Shown: positions 35,480-46,071 of the stretch, one piece after another
Layout of the letters: each line of letters opens with the position of its first letter
Position numbering within the stretch: the stretch's first letter is position 1
Source of the DNA: Schistocephalus solidus
Lineage: Eukaryota > Platyhelminthes > Cestoda > Diphyllobothriidea > Diphyllobothriidae
Reading direction: 5' to 3'
Assembly (NCBI GenBank): GCA_017591395.1
Contig: WEDG01002067.1
Coordinates: 124,001-188,000 of the forward strand
Length of the DNA: 64,000 bases
Notes under the pieces: model-generated
What the model was told of the DNA's origin: nothing
Database searches by the model: none
What the model saw: the letters and a program-made list of their open reading frames with translations, nothing else
Program-made: the position numbers and the translations under genes

Positions 35480-36024
35480 ATATTTTAAGCAAAATTCTGA
35501 AATGTTTTTTGCCTAGGAAGGATTACTTAAGTGGAGTTGATGTAGTAATTACCATCAGTATAATCTAGAGATTTTCAGACACATCGGGATTTCAGCTGTT
35601 GAATGCACATCTTTTCAACCACCCACACAAACCACACTCGGTAAAATGATTAATTAAGGAGCATGCATTCTTTCTATTAATTTTCGATATCTTTATAAAG
35701 TCCAATATATTTCACGGAAAAGGCAGCCATAACTGTTCTTTCTTATGCTCGTTTGACAGCAAGGCACTTCCTTTTCAAATTATATACTCAACGGGAGGGT
35801 ATATTTAGGTTTTAAAAAGTTTTCCATTTCCTGTGTACTTTCAAACCCGATCTCCCTTTCCATTTGCGCTTAGTATCTGCAGTCTACAGACTGAAGGCTT
35901 TCATTGTACGAAAATTACATAGTTATCTAAGCTATTAAGATGACATATAGTGTTCATAGAAATCTGCAATGGATGTGGGTTAGGTCGCGTACGGTTTATC
36001 TAAAATATATTGAAATTATAAAGT
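35480..36024 (+). repeat. Dispersed repeat family DR1, copy 1
   Basis: Aligns over about 0.5 kb with 48045-48625 and 55495-56240, all in the same orientation. Landmarks shared with copy 2 are AAGGATTA near 35517, GGGTATATTTAGGTTTTAAA near 35795, a TTTGCGCTTAGT-type string near 35862 and AAGATGACATATAGTGTTCATA-like sequence near 35939. Divergence is high, so it is old. Non-coding; class unknown. Confidence 0.65.
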
Positions 36025-36704
36025 GACGTACTTTATTGTACAATCCTATTTAATTAATCCCTTGTAATCCAAACCACATTCAGGAATTGTGGTCAAAATT
36101 GTATGAGATCGGTCACCGCATGTAGTTTCTACGCCTCAGACGGCCATCTATCGGTGGAAGGTGGTTAAAATATGAAGGTTGAAGTAAACACTCATTAGTA
36201 ACTTACGAAAAATTATATGCTGAGATGTGCCACTCGGCTGGAGAAAAATATAAAGTTGATATTTCATGTCCTTTTGCTTAAGTGACTTATTTGGACACTT
36301 TGCGCTTGCAAAGGCCTGAAAGCCTAATTGGTGTAAACTTTTCGTTCCTATTGAAAGAAATTCAGCAGTTATTGTGTGTTGATTCCCGAAGTGTTAGCTC
36401 CACACAATCCTCGAGCACATGGGAGGAGTAGGAGTGGACACATTTCTGTTACAAACCTGGTTTCCCTAACTCACTGGGATGTTTCGAAACTTCAAAATAA
36501 CTAACTAATGAATTTATCTAGGGTGATTCCAGCTGTACTGCTACTCTTTGTTTCATGAACTCAACTACTGACCCTAGTCATCAAGGAGGTTTACGTAGGA
36601 TTTAAACTAACTGTAAAGCAAATTTTGTACCTACTAAGAAATTGCCACTTTGGGTGCGTAGGACGGTGTCCCCAGTCTGAACGTTAAAACACAACATGCC
36701 TTAC
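36025..36704. other. Intergenic, no recognised feature
   Basis: AT-rich; nothing recognised apart from being downstream (minus strand) of the candidate exon at 36705-36905. Confidence 0.4.
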
Positions 36705-36905
36705 CACTGCCCCCTGGCTCTGCTGTACGTCCACACAACTGTCCATACATTTCAACTCAGGAAAGTGCAGAACCTCTGGCACCGATTCGCTGTTGTAGTC
36801 ATCTTCCTGATAATTGGACACACAGATGGTTTCAGGTAAGTAGACCCTTCCTTGTGTATGAAAAACAGCGACCGCCAAGGCCATCAAAGCTGCCGTTAGG
36901 AACAA
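36705..36905 (-). CDS. Candidate first exon of a secreted protein
   Basis: From the Met at 36905 the minus strand encodes a signal-peptide-like start (MFLTAALMALAVAVFHTQG: short N-region, hydrophobic core, small residues before a probable cleavage site). An acidic, Cys-containing stretch follows (ETICVSNYQEDDYNSESVPE and LKCMDSCVDV). Codon 67 ends at 36705 exactly before a GTAAGG splice donor (plus-strand complement at 36699-36704), leaving phase 0; unspliced, the frame would stop six codons later. I do not recognise the protein and cannot identify the next exon. Coding-like composition, leader and donor together make this the best host-gene candidate here, but it remains unproven. Confidence 0.35.
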
Positions 36906-38334
36906 AAAACCGAATCCGATATTCTAATTTCCTCATATCCTTTTCTCCTAGAAGTCCGAAAACTCATTTTCTCAGTACTCAAGGCGTGCCCTCACTGTCC
37001 TCAACTAAGAACGTTCCCGAGATGTGTATCCTCTCAATGACTGGCAAAACATTGAAAACCTGTTTGTACATATTGTTGGTGATTTTTTGTTCTATCAGTA
37101 TGGAACTTCATCACCTAAGGTCACAGATCGAAAAGTTGCCTGTTCGTTAAAATTAAATCCCCAATGAAGGGAATCGTAAAGTAATTGGTTTTTACTGGAG
37201 ACCATGGTCCAACTGCGAGACTGGAAAAGGGAAATTGCATATCAAAATTAGCTGCCAATGGATATTTTCGGGCAAGATGAGGGTTCAGAGCTTCTTGGAA
37301 ACTGCAATACAAAAAACTTCAGAGCGAAGCTACAGTAAAGCTCCTCAGAACTACGGCCTCAGTGAATCCCATCAAAAGAGTAGGCAGGATCTGAGCCCAC
37401 AGAAACGATACACACATCGATGCCAGTCGATGGCCTCATTGACTAGCTCAGTAGCATGCAATAGAGGATTTCCGCGAGGGGGGAACAAGAGCTCCAGCAT
37501 CCTATGATCCTATGCTTGGATCCATCAGAGCTGGGCGTTTTTACTCAGGTGGACATTTCCAAATCTTATCTTCAAGACATAAAAACAGGGGATCAATGAT
37601 TAATCCTACCATGTTAAGCACTTAACCACGTCTGAACAGGGAGACACTCCGCAAGCGCAAGGGTGACAAACAGGCTGCTATTTTTGTTAATAGAAACCTC
37701 TTATATAAGGCGAGCCTTCCAAGGAAAAGTAGGCACAAGTTGATGTGTGAGACTACCACATTCCTTACTCTCTAAAAGATACTCTATGAGATGAGAGGAG
37801 CCCATACAAAATAAAAGAAAAGAAACGCGTAAACACGCCGCTACTAAAGAGTTGCTTTTGTTCCGAAATTTATCAACTAATCATGCCGTCTCAGACATTA
37901 TTGTCTACTCGGGCCCCATTAAGTTGGTTTGCCGATGGTCGGCTCAGTTGTAGTAAGCGGGTTGCAATGGTTGTCACTGTTGTTTAACAGTGAACTATCC
38001 CTATGCTCGATAGTAATTTGGGTGGACTCATCGAGTAGCCAACAAAAATGTTTATGAGCGGAGACGTGGTGTCAAGGGAGCGTTAAGAGAGGCCATAATT
38101 AATGATAACTAATGCTTTCTTATATAAGACCTCGCAGGACTATTCAAAAACAATAAAAGGGTTTTCGAAAATAAATGAAAATCATCCTGCCTTTTAACGC
38201 GAATTCTTCATGACGATTTTTGATAAAGTTATGACAGAAAGAAGTGACAGAAAATTGAAGATCTTCCGGCTTTCAGAGAATAAGGCCCATTACAAAGCTT
38301 CTTTTTCTTCGCAATGCCAACAAAAACACGTGAG
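36906..38334. other. Intergenic, no recognised feature
   Basis: Open frames at 36854-37150 and 37235-37507 (+) have no motifs; the first overlaps the minus-strand candidate exon. Otherwise AT-rich and featureless. Confidence 0.35.
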
Positions 38335-38845
38335 ACTGGAATTGTCATTTCTGGCTCATTAGCCGTCATCAGCCAGTCATACCCAACCCCAGCTGCTGCC
38401 CCACCCGAGGCTCGAACCCGCGACCTTTTTGATTAGAAGTTCAACGCTCTAGTCATTGAGCCACGAGCTGGTTGTCTTGCCAATTTAGATCGGGAATATG
38501 GAGATTCATTGATGAACGCTCACCGATCGCTAATGGAACTCACTCGTCCCGTTCTACCTTGGGGTTTACTCTCGAGCCCCGCCAGCAGCCGCAAAGTGGC
38601 TAGTAGTAGTCGCAAAGGCAGATTAGCAATTCCGAACCAGGAGGGCTCCACCCGAGGCTCAAACCCACAACCTGTTGATCAGAAGTCAAATGCTCTAAGC
38701 ACTGCGCATTGTCTTGGTCAGCAATGTTCATCTGCTTATGATACTAGCCACTGTGCGGCTGCTGGCGTGGCTCGAGGGTGAGCCTCAAGGCAGAACGGGA
38801 TGATTGAGTTTCGGTAGCGATCGGGGAGCGTTCGTCAACGAACGT
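38335..38845 (-). repeat. tRNA-Arg-like SINE cluster 1
   Basis: On the minus strand there are two tRNA-like heads (38645-38715 and 38405-38470), each with a box-B-like GGTTCGAGCC-type string and a TTGACTTCTGATC anticodon arm (anticodon TCT). The body (38341-38400) contains the GACTGGCTGATGACGGCTAA segment. The tail (38500-38620) leads directly into the second head. From about 38726 to 38845 the tail module appears again in plus orientation, so the cluster contains an inversion. Confidence 0.75.
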
Positions 38846-38969
38846 CACACCAATATCCGACGCCGGTGCTGAAATTTCAACGAGTCGACTGTCGGCCATC
38901 AAACAATTATCGCACTTGAGGGCAATCATCCTCAATGAAGGGCAGCCGCTAATTGCCATAGGCATGTGG

Positions 38970-39095
38970 TAGCCTACCGGCTTTCCTGTAAATACCATAA
39001 CTCCCTCTGTGTGAGGTACCCGTATATGATGCTGTTTCTGATGATGGGTTCCAGCATGAATCCGAAACGTCGGGCGATTAAAGTTCTTGTTCCAG
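38970..39095 (+). repeat. Dispersed repeat with hammerhead-like motif, copy 1
   Basis: Aligns with 41750-41860: both have CCTGTAAATA, then GTACC, then CTGT-TCTGATGATGGGTT, then GAATC-GAA, then a TTAAA/AATAAA string. The core CTGATGA (39038-39044), a potential 6-bp stem GGGTTC/GAATCC (39046-39051 with 39058-39063) and GAAACGTC (39064-39071) follow the order of a hammerhead ribozyme. Whether it is active is unknown. Confidence 0.5.
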
Positions 39096-39149
39096 CGATC
39101 ACGTGTACTTCTTCTCAAGAGTCATTACAGCCTGACCCTCTCTCCTAAA

Positions 39150-39300
39150 GAATACCAAGTTATATCGTCAGCTGACAGACTTCTGTGCCGTGATTTTTGG
39201 CTTGTTGTGATAGTTGAAAGCATTTTTTACGCATAATGCGGAATGAATGTACAGAACCGAACATAGTTGACCTCACTCCCCCGCAGACCAATACCACTGA
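39150..39300 (-). repeat. Diverged solo copy of the LINE 3' tail
   Basis: Plus-strand sequence TATATCGTCAGCTGACAGAC, then GTGATAGTTGAAAGC, then TGACCTCACTCCCCC follows the order of the tail at 22410-22540 (CCGTCAGTTGGCAACC, GTGATAGTTTCAAGC, CGACCTCACTCTCTCCCCC). No LINE coding sequence adjoins it. Confidence 0.55.
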
Positions 39301-39642
39301 CCTGCCTAAGCTTGTCGGTGAAATATTGACGGGACCGCGAACAGGGAATAAAACAAAGAAAAGCCAGCATTTATGAGTGTCATATACGTGTTGGTCCCTC
39401 ACTTTGCACAAATTGGTGTTTAAAAGAGAAATTCAGAGCTCTTACGCGCAGACCCCGTCAAATGCCCACATTTCCTAGGAGCTCTCACACTCTAACTCTC
39501 GTTCCAAGAGGGGACTTGGATGTCCTATCATTTGGAAGCCTTCCAAACCACAAACTTTAAAGAGTTTTGCTAGGTTCGAGCGGGTTCAACCGGGCTCGTA
39601 ATCAGCCAATATCTCCAGTCATTTACTTCCTTCTCTGGGTCA
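39301..39642. other. Intergenic, no recognised feature
   Basis: A GAAGCCTTCCAAACCAC string near 39536 resembles the start of a LINE-tail module, but the match is too short to call. Confidence 0.3.
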
Positions 39643-40062
39643 TTGAGCCGCGAAAAAATGTCGGATCAAGTAGCTGGAATTTCCGGCCTTCCATATCCTA
39701 ACGACCTGCGTGCATGGCTTCGTCGCGGGAGCAGGGAGTCCGCGGTGAGCCTTCGCGGCATAGACACAGATGCAAACCCTGCTCCTTGGTGCAAGGTAAT
39801 GGGGGGAGACAGAGAGGTCACACACGCACCAGCCTATCTGCGGATTATAGTCCCACAGACCGCAATAACCCTGATCGTGACCCTTGACTTTTGCGGCCAA
39901 CGCCCCGCGAACACAACTACGGCCATAAATGCGTTCGCACGCACGCATAAACGCATGCGCACAGAGGCATCGGAAGCGTGCCCGTGCAAACGGTTGAGTC
40001 AGTCTGAATGGCAGGGCCATTTGCAGATGAAGGACATCTGCTCCGAGCACGTTGGTGGTTAG
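39643..40062 (+). CDS. Unrecognised 139-codon ORF in a GC-rich island
   Basis: Plus-strand frame starting MSREKMSDQVAGISGLPYPN and including DLRAWLRRGSRESAVSLRGI. The whole block is more GC-rich than its surroundings, and an equally long minus-strand frame (39640-40050) covers it, so either or neither may be coding. No domain, leader or membrane segment is recognised. GC-rich blocks of this type may belong to another repeat family, but no second copy is seen in the window. Confidence 0.2.
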   Translation: MSREKMSDQVAGISGLPYPNDLRAWLRRGSRESAVSLRGIDTDANPAPWCKVMGGDREVTHAPAYLRIIVPQTAITLIVTLDFCGQRPANTTTAINAFARTHKRMRTEASEACPCKRLSQSEWQGHLQMKDICSEHVGG

Positions 40063-41749
40063 GACCGGAGTCGGATGTTAGTGACTGCATGACTGTGGAT
40101 TACCTCACGTCGGGCTTTTGAAATTGAGTCGCCATTTTTCTGCTCCCCATTCGCATCTAAATGTTCTTATATGTACATTACCGAATTTTAGACCTCATTT
40201 TTTATTCGAACTACGATAATGAGGTCATTGGCACACAACACTGGCATCGTTTTGAAGGAAGTGCAATTTGATCTACATTTGAGACTCATTCAGGGACGAT
40301 GCTTCATTATGCCGATATTTTCAGTCTTCGGTCATTCGTTTTTAACCTTCCGGTGTTACGTGGTTTGTGTGCCCAATCTTATTTACAGTGAATGGAGGAT
40401 AGTTTTTGCTGAAAGCTATGAAATTTTACTTTCAAAGTAAAGCGTACCTCTCTCGCTCTCACTCCGCAACAAATTGACTGCAGGTGACTCTAAGGACTTT
40501 GCCCATGGAAGAAATCGGAGGCTAATTCTCCCTTAACTATTACGACGACTATAGAAAATACATGTCACTTGGGCCTTGCTGAAAAACCTTTCAAAGCCTC
40601 TCGGTGGAAGATAACTTCAAAAAATGCTCAAAGTAACAAAGGCAATTGGGGAAGGCTGACAAAAATAGCCCTGATTTATTTATGACACATTACACTCATA
40701 CGATATGAGCTCCAGGAGTGAACTCGCGAATATGCATAAGTTGGAAGAAACTGTCCTGCTCTTCAAAATCCGGCTTCCTTTTAGGTTGGTCTTGTCGGAC
40801 GAATATGAGCGGTTGAACCGAAAAATAATTCAAAAGAAGGCGGGACACTAAGTGTATTTGTCGTTGTGGCAGGCTTCCACCGAACTCCACGCCTGGCTGT
40901 TTGAAAATCCAAGTCAGCCGGGCTGAATTATAGGTATGGGAAAATGCACGAAGTGGTATGCAAACCTCCTTCAACTTTCTTGAGGAAATGTTATCTTTGG
41001 ACGTGTGGAGGAGGCCTGAGTGACCACCCGACTTGCTTTCTCCTTTTTTATGTGGTTAATGAAAGTTTACGGTGCGTTTACGTGCAACAGCTGTGTTCAC
41101 TTTTGACTTGAACAGTCTGCCGGCGTGTGAACTCCTCTTCAAGTGCCTAGACTGTCGCCTAACTTTTCCCCACAGTGCTTTAATCCATCACTTATGGACA
41201 AAATTTGGCTTAAAGTTTTCCAAACAGCGAGGCCTACACTTCATCTTGTTCTGCTACAGCGCAGTTTTTACGCGCAGCATTTATTTCACTTAGCCTTTCC
41301 AATCCATATGAACATCTGCTCGGCAGCAGTGCAAACGTCTAAAGGCTTGTGCCTTGGGATGCCAAGAAGACTGCAATGCCCAATCACTTTTCAAGGCAAA
41401 AGAGCCGCTCAAAATTTTCCGAGATTGAAAGAAAAAAAAAGAAAGATGTGCGTGTGTCACTGTTGCTTAGCCGTGCCAATCACTGTGTCCAATCTCATTT
41501 CCAGTGGATTTGACCCTGACAAACTACTGGCAAGTGGGACAGTAAAGAGGGAGTGACGTCGACACTGGAAAAGCCATTTCCACTGCAAATCGGCTTGCTG
41601 ATCATCCTGATAAATCTGACGAGCATGAGCCATTGGTCGTGGCTTTAAGCGCAGCCAATAACTGGCGAGTTGGTCCTTCGCAGGACTGTGGGTCAAGCTG
41701 CAATGGCTGCATCTTGCTGTAGGCCTGCGGTGGCCTGGCGACCGCGCTC
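40063..41749. other. Intergenic, no recognised feature
   Basis: Several short frames (40219-40440, 40696-40974, 41072-41556) without motifs. Nothing else recognised. Confidence 0.35.
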
Positions 41750-41860
41750 TAAAAATATGCCCTGTAAATAATTGTGCCCCAAGTACCTTTTTCTGCAACT
41801 GTCTCTGATGATGGGTTCGAGAGAGAATCGAATCATCAGGCCAATAAACGCAATTTTCTA
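41750..41860 (+). repeat. Dispersed repeat with hammerhead-like motif, copy 2
   Basis: Homologous to 38970-39095. CTGATGA lies at 41805-41811, a potential stem GGTTC/GAATC flanks a GAGAGA loop, then GAATCATC and AATAAA at 41842-41847. GTCT before and AGGC after the core could pair as a short stem I. The GAAAC of copy 1 is degraded to GAATC here. Confidence 0.45.
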
Positions 41861-42057
41861 GAGATATCCTCTTAATCTTCTTCTTAATTGCTTCCTGGAA
41901 CTTGCCTGATCGCTTTTATCATCTCCCTTATTGTATAGCCTGATACATATGACGTCGGGGGCGTAGGCAGACGGATTGTTTAACTTTGCCAGTCATGGTG
42001 CCCACGCCTGCATCCGATCATTTTGACTGTGGCTCTCCATCGGAGCAGGATGAGTGT

Positions 42058-42091
42058 GAAAGGAGAGAGGGGGGAGAGAGAGAGAGAGAGT
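42058..42091. repeat. GA-rich microsatellite
   Basis: GAGAGAGGGGGGAGAGAGAG followed by further GA repeats. Confidence 0.85.
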
Positions 42092-42121
42092 AGGGATTTC
42101 TTATATACCCTCGCCTCACCA

Positions 42122-42359
42122 CCGCCGCCTGGCAAGACGTGGGAACAGAAAAAGCCCGTAATACAGGTGATTTTGCGATTAATTCCAGGGAAATACGATT
42201 AGCGTTAAGGTTAGGGTGAGGCTAGAGTTAACGTTAGTGTCAGGGTTAAGATTATAGTAAAGGTTAACGTTTGGATTAGGCTTAGTGTTAGGTTTTGGAC
42301 ACGGGAATACTTACCCTTCTAAGAATTTTGCGCAAAGCAACCTGTATTACGCGGAGGGC
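42122..42359 (+). repeat. TIR element with TTAGGG-like core, copy M1
   Basis: The left end CCGCCTGGCAAGACGTGGGA resembles the terminal CCGCCTAAACAGGACACGGG of copy M4. Subterminal CCCGTAATACAGGT and TTGCG on the left face CGCAAAG and ACCTGTATTACGCGG on the right as inverted repeats. The core (42200-42300) is an irregular run of GTTAGGGT, GGTTAAG and GTTAACG units. The right terminal repeat is lost. Confidence 0.6.
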
Positions 42360-43119
42360 ATATTAAAATTTCTGACCTAAGAGAGTGAGGTAGATGCGTC
42401 AAAAACATGCTTCATTGTAAACCAATGCAAGCACAAACCGCGGCTCCTCGGTTCACGTCCCGAAGCAGCGGAATATTTTGCCGTTCACGATGCCAAAACT
42501 GCCATGTGGCATGCGTCAGACTTTGAATCCGCATCACGTCCGTCAGTAAGTCCCATCTCATATCCATTCGATCTAGGTCGAACGTGTCACTGGGAACTGA
42601 TAGAAGGAGGAGATCGGGGAATTCGATTAGCAAAAACTCGGATCAAACACTTAGTTCCCTCCCTGTAAATGGAATAATTCGTTTTGACGATATTACGACA
42701 CGCTACCTGTAGTGCAATTAAAGGCTTTCAGTGGACGGAATAAGTGAAATTTTGACCAACTGAGCGGTAATCACCTGTGCAGGTGTTCTTTATAATTCCT
42801 TATCGTAAACCTTAAGCTTGTTTAGGTCTGGAATGTAATGAGAGGTATGTTCCTAACATACACTGTGCTGTACTGTAGTGTACACTGTACACTGTAACAA
42901 TCTTTTGTTCTGCACAAATCTATCAGGCCTGGAAAATCCTAATACATACTAGGAAGAAAGCTTTTCTTCGTGCATTGAAGATATAACCCTACAAGTTGCG
43001 AGTTCACATGAACAAGTTCTTTTATCGCTTTTTTTGTTGCCCTCCCTGTTCTATGCACGAAAACAAATTTGCTTTGTTAATATAGGCTACCGATTACCCG
43101 TCCTAAAGCTAATTCTACC
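42360..43119. other. Intergenic, no recognised feature
   Basis: AT-rich; a short TGTACTGTAGTGTACACTGT near-palindrome at about 42870-42895. No gene seen. Confidence 0.35.
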
Positions 43120-43545
43120 TTGAGCGTTCGTTGATGAACACTAACCGATGGCTATTGGAACTCACTCGTTCTGAGCCCCTCCAGCAGCCGCACAGCGGCT
43201 ATTATTATAGGCAGATGAACGTTACCGGCAAAAAACAAGGGAGACTGGAATGGTCATTTATTTCCAGGTGGTGCACCACCTGTGGCTTGAACCCGCGAGC
43301 TGTTGATCAAAAGACCAACGCTCTAACCATAGAGGCACGGGCTCATTGTCTTGTCGGTTTCGACCGGGAATATTGATGTTCATTGATGAACGCTCACTGA
43401 TCGCTAACGGAACTCACTAATCCCGTTCTGCATTGGGGCTCACTCTCGAGCCCGTGCCTCAATGGTTAGAGCGTTGGACTTCTGATCAAAAAGTCGCGGA
43501 TTTGAGATTCTGGTGGTGCTCCACCTGGAAACAAAGGGCCATTGC
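43120..43545 (-). repeat. tRNA-Arg-like SINE cluster 2 (inverted pair)
   Basis: A minus-oriented unit has tail (43380-43450), head (43265-43345, with the complement of TGGTTAGAGCGTTGGTC and TTGATC), a shortened body and a second tail (43120-43200). At about 43451 a plus-oriented head starts (GTGCCTCAATGGTTAGAGCG, then TTGGACTTCTGATCAAA). The two orientations share GAGCCC at their junction. Confidence 0.75.
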
Positions 43546-44834
43546 AGTCTGGCAGCCCGCTAGATCGCGTGAGGTAAACACAATCTCCTCCACAGCTAAG
43601 GTGGACGGTTGAATCAGAAATGTAAGACAAAGTGAGTCATTCGGGTCACAGTGACGTCTGTTATTATTGAGATATTGTCAATCCAAGTAGAGTTTGTAGC
43701 ACCTTGCGTAATATTTTACAGTGCCAATCTCACTTCTCCTACGCCGCCTACCCCGGAGGTGGAGGACATTTTTGGCGGACATTCGTCGACATTTCCAAGA
43801 CTCTCTTCGGCTTACATGTTTTTGTGAAATACGGCAGCATGTGACTTGGCAAAGCTAAAGAGCCTGGCGTTAGGAAAATACGTAAAACGGTTTAAAGGTT
43901 AGATCACTTTTCTGTTATTTATATATTGATCTTTTAATGATCAATCGGACAGAGGAGTCCCTATAGGTTCATATCTTTCTCACTTCGCTATGAAATAAAC
44001 TTCCGTTATGTTATCCCCTTTGATCTCTTATGTTATACATCCCAGATAATTTGATTGCTTAGCACTTATGCAATGTCATTTCAGCAGGAAACATATTGAC
44101 TGTAAGGCTTAGTTTTGTTTCCTATCGAACTGCATCTATTCAACTGACAGCTGGATTGCGTCAACTGGCACATGTGCATACGGCACCCATGTTTACTCTC
44201 TTGAACCGAGCTTGGCACCAGATCGTGATTTTGACTAGTGCATACTAAAGCCGCCTACGAAGACTTTCCAAAATAATCTTTAAATGTAGTAATTTCACCC
44301 TGATTTCTAATAAGCCAAATATTAAAGAAACATGGAAACGTCGCCTGTGACGCCACAGCGATTCCCTTCCACAGGACGTTCCAGCTCTGCAGTCATGCGC
44401 GTCGGCTGCCAATACGGGTTTCATTTGGCCTAAGCGAGTGTTCTGTTCGGATTGAACGGGAAAACTCGTACCTTCCGATGATCGACACCTGTAGCGAATA
44501 GAATATGACGCACTCACCACATTTCCTTGTGGTAATAACTGTAGCATTTTATTGAGACAGCATGGTACAGCCTGAAAATGTCCTCTCAGAGACCGGACAA
44601 TTGTGTGTTAGTCCCTTTTCTACTATACCCCGTCTTTCTCCCACGTCTTAGTCCTGTATGGTATCTGACTTATAGGAACTTGTGTTCCTTAAATGACTCT
44701 TAATATTTATAGAGGTAATAACTCCGTTTTCGCCTTTCCACTAAAGACAAAAATACGCATCAAATGTTTCATTGTTTTAAATAGGTATTGAATTTATCTC
44801 TTGTTTTATTCATTTGCTCTCTGCGGTTACCCAG
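43546..44834. other. Intergenic, no recognised feature
   Basis: A 100-codon minus frame at 44245-44547 is Arg-rich without motifs and is not called. Confidence 0.35.
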
Positions 44835-44999
44835 CCTGTAAAGCCTTGCCCTTTTGGTATTCTTGGCAGCCTTTGCGAAGATGACATAGGGAGGTACAAG
44901 TGGAAAATCTGCTTAATAATTGAATGGGGTGATCTGGCTCTGTTTGCTGCGTGTGATATGGTTTATGGAATTCGTGGTGTGCGACGGAGACATTTGTAA
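44835..44999 (+). CDS. Possible terminal exon, unrecognised
   Basis: A pyrimidine-rich stretch ending CGGTTACCCAG (44824-44834) could be a splice acceptor. It is followed in frame by 54 codons starting PVKPCPFGILGSLCEDDIGR and ending in TAA at 44997-44999, with one hydrophobic segment (CLIIEWGDLALFAACDMVYG). No donor, poly(A) signal or partner exon is identified. Chance is quite possible. Confidence 0.2.
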   Translation, partial: PVKPCPFGILGSLCEDDIGRYKWKICLIIEWGDLALFAACDMVYGIRGVRRRHL

Positions 45000-45933
45000 A
45001 CATACACCCCTGGAACAGTCATAAAAAATTCATAAATGGGGTTTTCAATTTTATATGCATGTGAGGGGTGCAGAACTGAAAGAGTACATGCTAGGAACAA
45101 AGTGCGTTTCAAAATTCTCCGCGAGGTAAGAGCAATTCGCCATTGGTGACCGAGTCTTAGCAAGATAGCATTTGACTGTCACGAGCATACGACCTACATA
45201 AAAATGTACAAAAATACTATGCTAACAAAAAAGTAAAAGATGTAACTTGACTGAACTTAGAATTTCAAACACATTCGGAGAAAAATTGAGAAGAAGGTAA
45301 GACAGAGGAAGCGAGAAAAAGGCAAAGGATGAGGAGAATGAGGAGCTTATAGACGGAGAGGATAAAAGTGGCGCCGACTATTCTCGGATAGTAAAATCTG
45401 TCAAATCTTTTTTACTTGGGATTCAAATGAAGGTATTTAGAAGCTGCTTTGATAGGATACCCAACTTGGAATAAGTTAACCGGATCGGAAGGCACATAAG
45501 CGCCATAAAGGCTACTTTAAAACAGGTAAAAAGTATTTTTTGTCAAAATCAGGGGCAACAATGTGCGTGCTCTTTATCTTTGGCTGATTTGCAATCGTGA
45601 GTCCGTTTTAGTTCAGGCGATGACGACCGAGAGGCTCGACCATGGACTACTCGGCTAATAAAGCATTTAAAAAAATGTTTCATCTGCGTCATGGGTTCAC
45701 GTCCTGACGGCCACCATAGGAATTGAGCATGGACACGTGGTTGGCACAGTCACAAACTGCAGAACGAAAGAGAGATGTTTCGGTTTATATGGGGGTTTTA
45801 TTCCAGGAATCAATCTGGCGATCGCAAATCCAGAAAGCGGTCCACAAAAGAAAAACCGTTTGTGGTTTCTGTTCCTGTCTATGTCTCATTGTCTTCGATC
45901 AATTTTCACTCTACTTTCGGTGCGTCCTGACAG
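45000..45933. other. Intergenic, no recognised feature
   Basis: AT-rich, with an A/G-rich stretch at about 45280-45370. A frame opens at 45723 and leads into the candidate exon at 45934-46069. Confidence 0.35.
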
Positions 45934-46069
45934 ACAGTTCTAGTACTCTCTGTACATTAACATTCGGCCTCAGCTCCAGTTTCTCACCTAATAGTACATT
46001 AGAAGTGCTCAATCGGTCGACTCCCACTTTGGCCAAGTTGTGGTCTTACAAAATCCGCTCAACAGTCAG
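45934..46069 (+). CDS. Candidate internal exon
   Basis: A long pyrimidine-rich tract (45870-45930) ends in CCTGACAG. The next 136 bases are open (containing TLCTLTFGLSSSFSPNSTLE and VLNRSTPTLAKLWSYKIRST) and end exactly at a consensus donor CAG/GTAAGT (GT at 46070-46071). In the same frame an unspliced message would stop two codons later. The combination of acceptor, open frame and perfect donor is what an internal exon looks like, but I do not recognise the peptide and see no partner exon. Confidence 0.3.
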
Positions 46070-46071
46070 GT

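Noticed and set aside
41143..41556. 137-codon plus-strand ORF.
   Set aside because: Overlaps another open frame in a different register, composition not coding-like, no motif.
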